From contig NC_089275.1 of the NCBI RefSeq assembly GCF_963678975.1, positions 12,369,682 through 12,433,681 on the forward strand: a stretch of 64,000 nt of DNA. Direction: 5' to 3'. The notes under the pieces were generated by a model. It saw nothing but the letters and a program-made list of their open reading frames with translations, searched no databases and had not been told where the DNA came from. Shown here in pieces: positions 35,946 to 48,129 of this stretch. Numbering within the stretch: the stretch's first letter is position 1; every line of letters begins with the position of its first letter. The position numbers and the translations under genes were made by a program. This stretch comes from Dysidea avara (lineage: Eukaryota > Porifera > Demospongiae > Dictyoceratida > Dysideidae).

Positions 35946-36370
35946 GTACAAAATGTTATAAACAAATTCTTGAATATCTCGATTCCATAAAACTTTTATG
36001 TGACCTTGACTCCATGGCTAATTGGTCCTGAGATTGAAACCAATTTTTAAACACCAATTCTAACAAGTTTATACATTTATCATTTAACACTAAATTTCCT
36101 ACATCCTATTTCATAGACGACACTATATAATCAAAACTAATGCACCGTGATCTTGGTATTATTTTATCCACATGCAGATTTATCGTGGAAAAATTAATAC
36201 ATCAGCCAAAGCTTACAGAACCATTGGGTGACTGAGATGTACACTCATCCGCTTAATTGACATTTCTACCAAGAAAACTATTTAGCATTTGTTAGATCAC
36301 AACTACTTTATTGCTCTCCCTTCTGGCACCCTTACTTTATTTGCAACATCTCTGCTCTGGAAAGAATCCA
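35946..36370 (+). pseudogene. Decayed non-LTR RT fragment at the duplication joint
   Basis: Diverged copy of 4117-4520 that keeps some blocks better (AYRTIG, DISTKKT, RSQLLYCSPFWHP, ICNISALERIQR). It begins within a few bases of where FDPS homology stops (35940), and is broken by frameshifts. Confidence 0.8.
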
Positions 36371-37547
36371 ACGCCACACAGTGAAAAATAAATAGTGAAT
36401 ACTGTGGCAAATAGTGAACGTCACTGGAATATTTTAGTGACAGTCACTAAGAATTTGGTGACATTACTACTTGCGACAGTATTCACTACTTACTTTTTTC
36501 TGTGCATGGGACTAAATGCAAAAACAGTCAAGCTGTATTAAAAGGATGCAGCCTTCTAATTAATTATCATCAACATTATTACAGCTATTTGATTGCTGCC
36601 ACCTTTGATTTCACAACTTTTTTCACCCAGGATTTTTGAAGGCCACACCCTTATACAATTTTCCATGAATTTCACTTATTTTTGTATCATGAACCACGGT
36701 AGTGGATCATAGTAGAGATCATCTAAGTTTTTTTGCCAAAATTCTAATAGAGCACACATCTAAACACCACCTTAGGAAGCTCCCCCACCACAAAAGAAGC
36801 CTCAGAAGTGAATTTAGAAGAAGTACATGTCCATTGGAAAATATGAAGTTAAAAGGTACTAATAAAAGTATTTTTAAATATCTGAAATATGCTATTTTGT
36901 TCATCTTCTTAATATTATTTTTTCCACATGGTTAGAGCAAAATGTGAGTACTTTTTGGGAATAAAACATAATTTTCCTTCCTATGTCTTTCTTTACATAC
37001 ATTACTTAATTTTAAATGCATATTACAATGATAACACCCATTCTCAAACAAATTTGCTTCTGGTAGCTAGGTTCATTTTGCCATCAATCTTCTGACTTAG
37101 TCTCGCAAGTGTATAGCTAATGTGTACTAAGTATCCAATCCATTCATGTTAACACATTCATTTGGAAACCCTATATCATTACCTATATTTAACTACAGTA
37201 TATTAAGTTCATACCAGAGCAACAATGTTGTTGTGTACCACTGCGTACTTGACTTAGCTGCACAAGTATGCATGCCTATATGATAAATCAGAAGCCGTAT
37301 TATTGCTGACCACAACATGCTATAAACTGCATGCCGATATGTCAAAGCTGTATAGTACAAAGTACATTCAATAGTAAGGAAACAATACACCGGTGTTTGC
37401 TAACTCTGATATTATTAGCTGACTATAGCTACTTAACAGCTACTGTACATGATAATTAACTTGATATACATGTTAGTACTGTGCAATATCAAGCACCACC
37501 AGCACCTCTTATTATCAGGTTAGCTATCCACTAATGGATTTATAAAA
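36371..37547. other. Intergenic sequence, nothing recognised
   Basis: Between the reverse transcriptase fragment and a foldback element. A 77-codon frame at 36702-36935 has no supporting signals. A TCTAATAGAGCA motif lies near 36743. Confidence 0.3.
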
Positions 37548-38447
37548 GTAAACTAGTGAAAAAATAATTTTAAAATTAAAACATGGGAATAGAGATCGCT
37601 GAAGAAAGTAAAGAAACAAGAGTCAAACAAGCCAGCATGTTAAACACACAGAGATCTCTATTTGGACTCAAATAAACATTTATACAGAAGCATTCTCAGT
37701 ACTTACCTACCAGCGTTGAAACCGGGTCGGGTCATCAGGGTCACATTTTATCCGGGTCATCAGGGTCACATTTTATCCGGGTCATCCGGGTCTGACCCGG
37801 TTTACAATTTATCCGGGTCTGACCCGGATTGGATCACGTGAGAAACGAAATTGTTCGTTTGACGACGTGGAAACTTATAAACGCTATCGCGTAGCTCTTT
37901 CGTGAGCCACGCCCACTTATCGCATTACCAACATACGCTCAGCCACGCTCATTTGTTTCGTAAGTGTAGTATGTAGCACGAAATCGAGGGTATCTATGGT
38001 GAGGGGTAGCTATTGTCAGTAGGTGAAGACCTTTTTTTTTTGGTCTTCAACCTACAGTTAGGCTGAAGTTGCAATATTTACTCAACACGAATCGAACGCT
38101 CAAAATGTAGACTTGTTCGCTCGCTCGAGACTAGCCGAAACACGTCTCGGCTTTAATTAATCCGGGGTCACATCCAGGTCTGACCCGAATTGCTATCCGG
38201 GTCAGTGGGTCATCCGGGTCAGCAGTAGTGACCCGGTTTCAACGTTGTTACCTACCCCTGATTTATGGGGAAACTACTGTTTTTTCCTTAGTTTCTACCA
38301 TATTCAGTGAGTCCAAAATAATAGAGATCTCTCTGCTTTTAACATGCTGGCTTGTTTGACTCTTGCTTCTTTACTTTTTTCAACAGCCTTTATTCCCATT
38401 CTTTAATTTTTTAATTACTTTTACATTTTCAATACTACTGATACACA
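37548..38447. mobile_element. Foldback element interrupted by a hAT-like element
   Basis: Inverted arms of about 110 bp (about 37548-37665 and 38312-38447) share AAGAGTCAAACAAGCCAGCA and AGAGATCTCTATT. The younger element at 37711-38247 sits nested between them. Confidence 0.75.
37711..38247. mobile_element. hAT-like element R7 (CAGCGTTGAAACC ends), copy 1
   Basis: Starts CAGCGTTGAAACCGGGTC and ends GACCCGGTTTCAACGTTG. TTACCTAC repeats at 37703-37710 and 38248-38255 are an 8-bp target duplication. Sub-terminal GGGTCATCCGGGT repeats. A second copy is at 54357-54789. Confidence 0.9.
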
Positions 38448-38539
38448 GTACCCCAAAGCCAATGACTTTAAAATTTGTTTTTACAAATTGAACTAATAAA
38501 TAATAAATAAATAATATACAAATTGGATAACAGTTATGT

Positions 38540-39280
38540 AGCTAGTCTATACTTAATTGTACATTCAATTGTAAATAAGTTGTGTGTAGCTATATACTTA
38601 TTCTGGCTGAAAGCACAGTTTCCCCCAAACCATTAATGCCTGCATTACACCCTGTAAAATGAAATGAAAAATAACATTAAGAGGTAGTTGAAGGGTGTCA
38701 TTCATGCACATTGTCAGAAAATTCATTACTCATGATGTTGTTAGCTATAGAGAATTATTATTTTTGATTAGTGAATATGAGCATCAACGGACATGAGTAT
38801 GAGCCATTGTTGTAGCAAGTGTAGTTACAGTATAAATACATATTTGCTCAACACAGAGCATATAAAGATCGCTGAGATCCAAAATCACTCTCTTTACATG
38901 TACAAACTTGCAGCTAGAAGTAACTGCAGTTTCAAGACAGTTCAGGGATGACTTCCTAATTCCATTGTGCCATTTTTTTCCTTTCATGTGTATGGGGAGC
39001 CCCAGAGAAAAATGTACTTTTAACACTAATTCTAACCCTACAAAATATATTTCTGAGATTGGCAATCAACAATGTATCTATTGAGTATATAAAAAGTCCC
39101 AAATTTAAAAATTGGGCTGGAATGCCTACTAGCTAACAGAAATCAATAAAGCATTTTGTTCTCTACCCTTTACAACAAACAGGAACTCTCTGTGATGCAT
39201 GTAGCATAAGTTCCAAATTATGGTGCTTCAGAGCCAGCAAATAGCTACTATATACTTAATACTTGATTCACGCTTGGTGG
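38540..39280 (+). repeat. Spacer segment of duplication unit 2
   Basis: Homologue of 5580-6260, colinear and diverged; see that entry for the landmarks. Its position between the reverse transcriptase fragment and the ankyrin remnant repeats the order seen in unit 1. Confidence 0.7.
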
Positions 39281-39578
39281 AATTGTCTGTTAGACACTAT
39301 TTTTTGACGTACCTTGTGCAGAGCTACTTTCTTATCGTGCAAGCTGTGTATGTAGTTATAAATAAGGAGATATAGTCTAGTTGGTAGAGGGCAGCAGCAG
39401 GTAGCCAGCAGGTAATGACCTTTTTATGGTCTTCGACTTACAACTAGGCCATGGTATTATCATGCTAGACCCCCAGCCCCCACCGCCTCTGCCAAAAAAC
39501 CATATTAGTGCACCTCTACTCTGTCATATTCTTCCTTTTTTTAAATAAAGTTAATCTTCTAGGGTGGCTTTACTGTTA

Positions 39579-39787
39579 CAGAGGTCCCTACATTATCTGG
39601 ACAATGATTATCCGAACTTTTTGTTATCCAGACTGCGAAGTGATTGTTCTATTAGAGTATTTTTTCTAAAGTGTATGTTCTATTAGAGCATTTCAACTGA
39701 GGTCTGCTTATAAGTGTATGGGCTTCATTTATCCAAGCTTTACCATTATCAAAACACACCTAAGTTCTGATAATGGAGAGACCACTG
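39579..39787. mobile_element. Tc1/mariner (pogo-like) MITE with TA duplication
   Basis: Ends CAGAGGTCCCTACATTATC and GATAATGGAGAGACCACTG are inverted, with TA on both sides. It contains two copies of the recurrent motif (TTCTATTAGAGTATTT, TTCTATTAGAGCATTT). Confidence 0.75.
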
Positions 39788-39885
39788 TACCACCTTAAAG
39801 ATGATTTTTTAAAGGCTTACTCATTGTAAAGTAATATTTTTTCAGGAACCACCGACAGTATATCTTATTTATTACACTTCAAGTT

Positions 39886-40143
39886 TATGGACTCCTTTAC
39901 ATGATGCTACACATAAAGGATATCTTCGTGTAGTATAGAGGCATTGATCAAATCAAAAAAGGCAGATATTAATGCTGCTATGCATGTAGGTAGCAATTTC
40001 ATATAAACTGCACTATTTAACGTGCTATGTTATCACTACAGGGTGGATGGACCCCTCTACATACTGCGACTTACTGGAAATGAATTGAAGTCGTCGACAT
40101 TATGATAAAGTCTGGAGCAAATGTCAACATCGTTAATCACAAA
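39886..40143 (+). pseudogene. Ankyrin-exon remnants of unit 2
   Basis: Two exon-like blocks match the death-domain gene: 39886-39988 matches exon 19242-19343 (GGACTCCTTTACATGATGCT, then AATGCTGC), and 40042-40143 matches exon 19430-19531 (TGGACCCCTCTACATACTGC, then GGAGCAAATGTCAACAT). A one-base insertion near 39930 (GTGTAGTATAGAGG) breaks the first, and the normal donor is damaged. No other exon of that gene was found in unit 2. Confidence 0.85.
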
Positions 40144-41700
40144 GTGATAAAATCCATCGGTCCATATTATATTTATTTACTGTATATTTTGACTCTTAGT
40201 AGCTAGCTACATGTAGTATGCTCCATTCCTTATTTTGAGTCAAGTCAAAATAGGCATTTGTGGTTTACATTACCACCCAAGCAATATCTTTCCTTTTTTC
40301 AGCAACCCATATTCCTAAAATTTTATTTTTTATTCCACAAGTCTATAATTACAAGCATACCCTGCATCCATTCTCCCATTCCTTGTACCTCACATACTCG
40401 CCACTATCAATATTGTTATCAAAGCAGACTCACCCAAGAATTCTGAACTAGCTACAGTGGCTAAAAAAACTATTTTTTACAACTAGCCCAAACCTCAGAC
40501 CGTGGGAAGGGGGGGTGCATATGAACAAAGTTTTCTTTTGTGTTTGAATTACAGACTTTGTGTTCTATTTTATCACAAATGTTGCCACAATTATGTTTCA
40601 ACTATAGGTACCACTGCACTCCCCTGAAATCCCTTCAATCATTCCCTTTACTGACATTTTGCTACACAGCAAGATTGAATCTGGAAGCAATTTGAGATAA
40701 GTGACTGAGACCTGGAACTAGGAAATAGCAAACAAAAACTTACAGTGACGTACAAACCAATTATTTAGATCAAACTGTTGTTCTATAAGATTTTAAGGTA
40801 ATTATTTTATATCAGTAGTGGACTGTGAAAATGGCCATAACTAGCTATAAGTTGCATGCAATTTTAGTGGACCACAAGTGGAAAAATTTTGAAAATGGTA
40901 ATCTTAATAATTATTAAGACTGGATCTTGAGGCATACTTTTAGTCATATCCCTGTAAACATGCACAGCACATGTATGTAATTTTTGACTTTATTCTTTTC
41001 TGTGGTGCAACTTTCTATTTAGTCTGACTTTACAACTATAGCCAAAAGGCATTTACAACTAGCTTTTTGGCCACAACTAGCCCCTTTTTTAGCCTCTGAG
41101 GTCTAGCTATATACTCACTTTTCTGTTCAGCCATTATAGATTCATTGTGGAACAACCTCAGCAAGCTCTCCAACTTTAGAAATGAACACTCTGTGACTTT
41201 TTATAAAGGAACTGTTTGTGCACCCCTCTAATGTTGTGCCACATGAAAAAGTCATGTAACTTCTTTCTGGCTTCATGCATTTGTGTCTGAAGTTAAAGAA
41301 GAAATGTGGATCAAAATAAACCCCAGCCATACATTTAGTTTGGGGCCATACATGAAGAGTGCAAACAGAAATAAAATCTGCACAAAAGCACTTATTGGCT
41401 GTGATAACAGGGTGTTGCATTCAACAACCTGAGTAAAAGGTTGTGACATCAAAGGTGGTGGCCAAGAAGTGGCTGCAATGATCTCAACACTATACTATAC
41501 TGTATGATAAATTTTGTATCCTGGGTGTGAAATCAAAGCCGGGTGGCAGCCAAGAAGGCTGCACCTGTAATTAGTAGGCATGGATCAAACTGACAAAAGG
41601 GTTAATGTGTTGCTCCTAAGCACACAAATAACCCTCCTTAATTTCTTTTTGTAAACTTATAATTTCTTGAAATGAACAATTCTGTAATGTTTATGATAAT
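40144..41700. other. Intergenic sequence, nothing recognised
   Basis: AT-rich, with several short chance frames. CAACTAGCCC-type words recur near 40480, 41055 and 41075. No gene is supported. Confidence 0.3.
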
Positions 41701-41705
41701 TATGT

Positions 41706-41812
41706 AATCCCGTTCGGGTGTGGGGGTGCCGGATCCGGCCCCCAGCCGGGCCCTTCTGCTGCGGCGGGTTCCTGCAGGCGCATTGGGTGGGAGGGCGCCG
41801 GATCCAGCCCAA
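41706..41812. repeat. GC-rich island with an internal direct repeat
   Basis: About 105 bp of mostly G+C stand out in AT-rich DNA. Two related units, GGGTGTGGGGGTGCCGGATC and GGGTGGGAGGGCGCCGGATC, end in CGGATCC-GGCCC/AGCCC. On the minus strand they read as a Pro-rich pair (LDPAPSHP..., PDPAPPHP). Origin unknown. Confidence 0.6.
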
Positions 41813-41889
41813 CTTTATTATATGTAATGGAACTCTCTTGACTTTCCTCGGTGCACGAATATAGACTGCAATCTCTGCAGTAGACCAAT

Positions 41890-42585
41890 GAGTCCGTTAT
41901 ATAGGCGGTTTACAATTTGTATTTATAATCTTATTGCTAATAGAAGGATTCGATTGTGGTAATCATGCATGAAACATATAATACATGAGTGTGTGTCTCG
42001 GGTCGGGTAACGTATAAGCGCTATACTATCAAATTCTCTCAGTGCCAGTATGACTCACGATTCATGGCGAAAAGGCGACGAAGATGACCACCCTGTAGAG
42101 ACTTATATATCTAATTGTGGTTTAAGTTTGGCCGCTCCGCTCTTCCGAGAGCTCTGTGAGTTTCAGCCTTGGCCTTTCAGCGTGACTGAGTAATAATCTC
42201 AGTAGAGTCAACCTAGCAGGCTAGCTGTTTCATTGTACGGAATTCTTGGCGCGAAAGTCTTTCAGCCTGGCTCAGGTAAATGTTCAGTGTTGTCGCGGAA
42301 ACTTCTGCTGGCAACTGAGTCAGCGCATCCTGCATGTCAAAAGTATCAGCCGGGCTACGGGCCAGCTACTACGGCCATATAGATTTATAAACGAGGGCCG
42401 TGGCCGGCCATTCATAAAATCAAGAAAATTTCGAGAACTATTATTACTATATTTGTTCGTACTGTACAGAAATCAAAAAAGCCGGATTGTTGTGCACAGG
42501 TGTGATCATATAATGCGGAATGTTCAGGTTGGTACAAAACTCATCTACTGAAGGTAGGAGAGTAAATCACAAAGGCCGGGGGGCC
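41890..42585. other. CpG-containing intergenic stretch with an uncertain frame
   Basis: Richer in CpG than its surroundings and could be a promoter relic. A 101-codon + strand frame (42246-42551) is open only from a TTG. I recognise no product. Confidence 0.2.
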
Positions 42586-42589
42586 GGAA

Positions 42590-43255
42590 GGGGGGGAGTA
42601 TGTTCCAGAGTCTGATTGTAGACATGCAGGGAAAAGGAAAATTTATAAGAGTCAGTCATATAGTGTCAAGCTGTTTATAATATCTATCCTTCTCTTGATG
42701 GACGATGATTAGGTATAAAATCATTTGTAGGTATACTTAGATTGCCATTAATTATCTTATACATTGTAGTTATCTTAGACTTGTTTCTTCTTTCTTCGAG
42801 GGTAGGTAAATTTAATGATGTCGTCATTCTTGTTACACTATACTATAAATTTAGAAAAATTATTGTAGTAACTGAAATTTGGCTGCTCTCCTTTGGATGG
42901 ACTCAAGTTGGTTTATGTTGGTGTGGGTGTGAGGGGCTCAGACAGAGGATACATATTCAACAATGGGGCAGACTATCATCTTGATTACTTGTAGCAATTG
43001 TTCTTAACAGAAACAGGGCATTGCATGGTGAAGATTATGATGCAAAAATCCATTACCCTGGTTTGCTTTGCTAGTGACTTTTTGAATTAGTTCATTCCAT
43101 GATAGTGGTCAATGCATGTGGTGACCCCAAGATATTTTGTGTAAGGAACCTCAGAGATAATAGAATTCTCCAAATGATAGCTATGGATTTCTTTTATTGG
43201 TAATTCTCAAGTGTTCACATTTCTTAATGTTAAATTCCAGCAAGTATAGTCAGGT
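42590..43255 (-). pseudogene. Decayed non-LTR RT fragment (jockey/CR1-like)
   Basis: On the minus strand, blocks typical of the reverse transcriptase C-terminus appear in order across frames: SEVPYTKYLGVT near 43130, KSLAKQTRVMDF near 43055, a YPLSEP-like block near 42930, and STIRLWNILPP at about 42597-42630. Several stops and frameshifts. A different family from the fragments at 4117 and 35946. Confidence 0.7.
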
Positions 43256-43976
43256 AATTATATCATAAGTTTTTTTTGTTTTTTTTTTTTGTTTGTTTTA
43301 ACCACCTAGCTAGCTATCAAGACTCACTTTTATAGTAGCTAACAGAGTAATCAATGACTGGAATTCACAGGAATTTATTACCCAATCTATTGTTGATTCC
43401 CGTTCTTTAAAACACTGCTGGACAGACAATACAGTAATTGCCTATTTGATTTTGTATAGTAATAATTATTAGTATAGTTCAGAACATAATTATACTATAA
43501 CAATTATAATGGATGTACATGCAGGAGCAAGCTTTTATCCCTATGATCACATATATCATGCATGCAGCATGCCAACAGGTAGCTAGCTGGATCCAAAGAA
43601 CACAAATCAAACTAGCTATAGCTACAAAAATAAACTACAATCAAAATCAGCTAGATTTGAGTGGACTCAATGGTCTGCTTTTCCCAAGCACAATGGCAAT
43701 TTGTACGAGTGGTCTGGGGCCTCAATGTAGTTCTGGCTAGCTGAGCCTGGGGTGCAGGCTGTACAGCTTTGTGGTGCTAAACAAAGACCTATGCTGTCTT
43801 TATCAAGGATCTGAATGTGTTAATCAGGATTGAAACAAAGCTTAAGTATTCAGGCAAGACCCAGCATTGGGGGTCTCAGCTTGGATGATGTTATGCTCTA
43901 ATTTGCTGGCATAGGTTGCATGTGCACTGCCTTCCAAGATGCACTCCCTCACATGAGCTATCTACAGTTATTCATG
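43256..43976. other. Intergenic sequence with a T-rich tract
   Basis: A T-rich tract with two G interruptions lies at 43269-43300. The rest has no supported gene. Confidence 0.3.
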
Positions 43977-44326
43977 CACTATTGGAGATTTTGTCCATGA
44001 AAATCCAATGAAAAAAATGTGCATCTTGTGAAAAGTAAAGTTTTCATTAGATGGCCCAATGAAATTTTATTTTCATAGAAGTTTAATTAACTAGGCAAAT
44101 TAATAAAAAATCAATGAATCGAAAAGTTACCAATGAAAATTCCATGAAAAGCAACACACAGAGTTTTCAGTGGTAATTTTTCATTGGGTTTTCATTAACT
44201 TATCCTAAGAAAATGCTATCAAAATAAAATTTCATTGGGGCCACCAAATGAAAACTTTACTTTTCATGCACACATTGAACATTTTTTCATTGGATCTTCA
44301 TGGACAAATTAAATTCTCCAGTAGTG
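43977..44326. mobile_element. Foldback MITE with CACTA ends
   Basis: Starts CACTATTGGAGA and ends TCTCCAGTAGTG. The arms extend inward about 100 bp (GTCCATGAAAATCCAATGAAAA against its inverse), with a second inner inverted pair. No clear target duplication, so superfamily assignment is open. Confidence 0.75.
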
Positions 44327-45323
44327 TATCACTCTGCATGTTTGCTCATTGCTTGTGTACTGCACTTCTCCCTTCAGATATTCTATCCCCCTTCTTAGCC
44401 TGCCATCTAACAGCTCTGGACAAGCAATCTGGCATTCACCCCATAAGAATTTGTGAAGTTGTCAATGAATTATTAAAAAGGCGGCAGTGGCATAGGTACC
44501 GTGGTTTTCCAATTTGTTGTTTCCACTCACAATGTTCCACACGGTGTAAAATATTGATTATGCTGTAGACATCATAGTGGACACTAATAATGTAATATCT
44601 GTAATCTCAATAATTAACTAAATATGGCAGAGGAGTCTTTTACTGATACTAAATATTAATGAGCATTTTGAATTTTCATTTGCACATGCAATGCATATCT
44701 GTTTATGACAACAAACTGAAACCTTCTCATCTACTCCACCCCTACAATTACAAACACCCAATATACGAGCTCATCTCACTGTGGACTGCATGTTCATACA
44801 TTTTTTACATGACTATGCCTAACTACTGTGACTAAATACACTGCTACATATTAGAGATGAAACAATATATCAATAATATCGTGTATCGTATCATTTTAAG
44901 ACAATGAAGATATATCAAGTTCAACTATGTGTATATGATTGTCTAGCTATACCAAACAAAGTAATATGCAAATTAATATAACTTGCAATTGTGTACTAAA
45001 GTTCCATTCTTCTCCTCTTAGTGGAACAAACACTGCTTTACCCTAAAACTTCTTCCCCCCTCATCCCCCCCAACAGTGTCTCCTATGCTCAGCACCTGGC
45101 TTATAGCATAGAGTAGTGTTATCTTCTTGACTTAATACACAACTTTTACTGTTCCATGTTGACATAAGTGCGCTAAATACTTAAGGGTGTCAATTGGTTC
45201 TAAATTGTCAACACATGCGCATTAGCAAAAAGGCTAATCTTGTTTAGGCTTTGTGAGAAGAAATTTTAGAAACTGCTCACATAAAATCAAAGAAGATCAG
45301 ACTCATGTTAATCCCACAAGTAT
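44327..45323. other. Intergenic sequence, nothing recognised
   Basis: No exon, RNA gene or clear repeat. A 106-codon frame (44248-44568) begins inside the foldback element and is not supported. Confidence 0.3.
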
Positions 45324-45582
45324 ACACAAAAATTCAATTGGAGTTGGGACTATAGCACATCGATAAAAAGTGCTGAAACAGGCTCGATGATAAATCACAG
45401 TAAAACAATAAGTGTTATATCCCTACTGTGCATTCCATTATGGTATCTTGAGCACGGTAGGGATATAACACTTCTTATTGTTTTACTGTGATTTAATATC
45501 ATGCACTACTCCAGCTTGTTTCAGTACTTTTTATTAATGTGCTATGGTCCCTACTCTAGTTGAAAATTCCAATCTTTTTGTG
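45324..45582. mobile_element. Foldback element R8 with nested hairpin, copy 1
   Basis: Outer arms (TTGGAGTTGGGACTATAGCAC / GTGCTATGGTCCCTACTCTAG) enclose a near-perfect inner hairpin at 45392-45494, built on AACAATAAGTGTTATATCCC and its inverse. Related element at 49671-49970. The arms also occur singly beside R4 copies (near 29820 and 53830). Confidence 0.75.
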
Positions 45583-45649
45583 TATTTGTTTGTTAACTTT
45601 TTTTGGAAAAATAAATTTATTATGACTGGTGAACCAACACATACCGCAT

Positions 45650-46330
45650 GAAATGAAAGAAATGGTGCTTCACGCCCCAGCTACCAATTATCATCTGAAA
45701 AGTGAAGTATCCATTACACTTCATTGCCTTCAACCCGTTACACCACAGTACGAACCAAGAACTGTTCGAAAAGCACCTCTGCAATCAAAGTAGCCATTAT
45801 GAAAAATATGGATGATTTCCATTACAAAAGAAGCCATATGCATCACACACTACTACTAAATTAACACCTTTCCTTGTCAGCAAAGATGAATGGGACACAA
45901 AGGAGGATGCTGGTAAGTCCATGAAGACTGCATTGTACGCGCTGCGGTATACCAAAAGGCATGTGTCCAGCTGAAGCAACGTCGAACGATGAAAAACTCA
46001 AGCCTGTACATAATCTGCTTGTCTGTTATTATTATTTTTAGTCTGTATGCATGTTTGTCCTTTTGTTTGTCTCAGCCCACAGCCTTAGTCGTTATCGAGT
46101 TATGCTTGTCTGAAAGCATCAGTCTATCAGTTACTCAGCCAGTCAGTAAAAAATTCCATTTTATAATTTTTTTAAATGCATAGCAACTTGCATTTTGGGT
46201 CAATCTGAAGGCTTGTTTGGGGTTAGTTTTACCTAACCAATACTGCTTCATTGTTGTCAGATAAAAGTGAGCCTAGTTTTAAGTGATTTTTCATGGGCCA
46301 CACACTTTTTGGTTCCTACTATACAGTACT
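45650..46330 (-). repeat. Dispersed repeat R4, reverse copy
   Basis: Inverted relative of 48760-49400 with the same blocks (GGTAAGTCCATGAAGA, TATCGAGTTA, TGTCTGA-AGCATCAG). Directly joined to the foldback element at 45324-45582. Confidence 0.6.
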
Positions 46331-47171
46331 ATTGTACTGTATGATCCTCCCTATGCCTAGAAGAAGACCTGCCTTGTGACAACTGGCAAACCCAACTTTT
46401 TGAAGATCAGTTATAGGGCCATAAGACAACACAGATATGTGACTGGGCCTGCGAAATTCAGCACAAACTACATCTTGTCACACAACAGGATAGGCCCAGC
46501 ATCTCTCAGCATTACATTACTATTATAATAATATAAGTTTGAAAAGTAGGCAAACTTTATGTGCCCAGCACGTGCCCTATTTTTGCATGGCCTGTCACTT
46601 ACACTGTATATGTTGATACAGAAAATTCCACTCATCCTTCTTTCAGCACAAGCTAGTAATTGAAGCACATCAAGTTACATTGTGTTGGCATGCTCTACAA
46701 GTTGAGCTGGATCCTGAAAAACACCTTATAAATGAAAATTAGATTCTTGTTCTCAAGAAAATTAACATTTCAGCCAACCAGATGATTAATGGTGACAGTA
46801 AAAGTGTCAACAACAGACATGTGTGGTTTGACTCCATCGCAAGTTCAGGAAAGGGATACTGCACTTATATGGCTTCCCCATAGGAAATGTATGGTGAAAA
46901 GTTTGATCAATCATTACGTAAATATTGTGTCAGGCATTTGAACAAAAAAAAAATTCATATTATGATGGTGATGCCATGTGCCAAATACCAACACCAATAT
47001 TAATTTTCTAAAATTATAATTACTTAATAAAATACCTCATGAAAATGTCTTTCAGAAAGATAGTTGCAATTGCTTTTACTGGACTCCCAGCTGCAGAGCT
47101 TGAAATGCATGATTTCTATCAATTGATATAGATCCCCTCCAGTTCAACATGGATTGTACATGTATATCTTC

Positions 47172-47521
47172 TAGGGCTGTGCAATAATGGAAAAACCTAT
47201 ATCTCAATAAGTTTCAGTAACAAAGTCCATTTTATCACGGTAATCGATATTATCTCAATAATGCCATAAAGTATTTTTACAAGCACAATTGTGCCTAATA
47301 ATAAAGGCTAGTATCTCTTGCAAAAATTTCTTTTTTCAGAATTACCACAGCTGGTTGTGACCTTACTCACAAAAGTACAATCTGCCTGCTTTTAATATAC
47401 AAAGTCTACAGCAATTTACTATTATCTTAAGTTATTGATAATAGAAAATTCATTATCTTTCATCACGATAATCACATAGATATCAAAATAATCATGTTAT
47501 TGCTATTATTGCACAGCCCAA
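47172..47521. mobile_element. hAT-like element with 8-bp target duplication, private to unit 2
   Basis: Starts TAGGGCTGTGCAATAAT and ends ATTATTGCACAGCCCAA. ATATCTTC repeats at 47164-47171 and 47522-47529; unit 1 has it once (23854-23861). The TAGGG start fits hAT ends. Confidence 0.95.
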
Positions 47522-47575
47522 ATATCTTCCATGTGTATGTACTGTAGTTGATACCCCTCATGACATGTAGTACAT

Positions 47576-48129
47576 AGTGTTGCACCGATAATCGGTTCAA
47601 TAATCGGTATCCGGCCGATATTGGCTACTAGCCGATTAATCGGTTTTGATTACATCAAGGCCGATGTTAATCTCCATTGCGCTGTGTAGTATAATGATGT
47701 GGGGGAGACTAGACATATATAAGTTATTTGGCATTTTAATTAAGTTATGTGTTAATGGTTTAGCGGTGACTACAAGCCATGCCCATAATAAACTGTCAGG
47801 GTTTAGGCCATGCCCAACAATAAACTGAGGTTTTTAGGTTTCTATGTAGTGCCAGCCACTTGTCTCAACTGTATAGCAGTAGTAAAATGTACTTAAAACC
47901 TGTTTACCATGAGTAACTTTTACTTGTGGTATACATCTAACTTTACATTTTAGCCTAGAATGAGCTGTATATCAATGGTTATGTCACTAATATGAGCCAT
48001 TTAATAATGATGAGGATGAGTGTTAGTGTTATTAGTGTATATCGGATCGGTTATCGGTATCGGCTAATTCTGTTGCTTAATATCGGTTATTGGAATAATT
48101 GGCTAATTTGGATATCGGTGCAACACTAG
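47576..48129. mobile_element. Second hAT-like element, private to unit 2
   Basis: Starts AGTGTTGCACCGATAATCGG and ends with the inverse (ATATCGGTGCAACACT plus AG). TAGTACAT repeats at 47568-47575 and 48130-48137. The interior carries repeated TATCGGT words. Absent from unit 1 near 23895. Confidence 0.9.

Noticed and set aside
39365-39440. tRNA or SINE head (TAGTCTAGTTGGTAGAGGG resembles an A box)
   Set aside because: No convincing B box at the right distance and no cloverleaf; left unannotated.
42246-42551. 101-codon + strand frame in a CpG-containing stretch
   Set aside because: Opens only from TTG, with no recognised domain or splice context.
44248-44568. 106-codon + strand frame
   Set aside because: Begins inside a foldback element and shows no conserved features.
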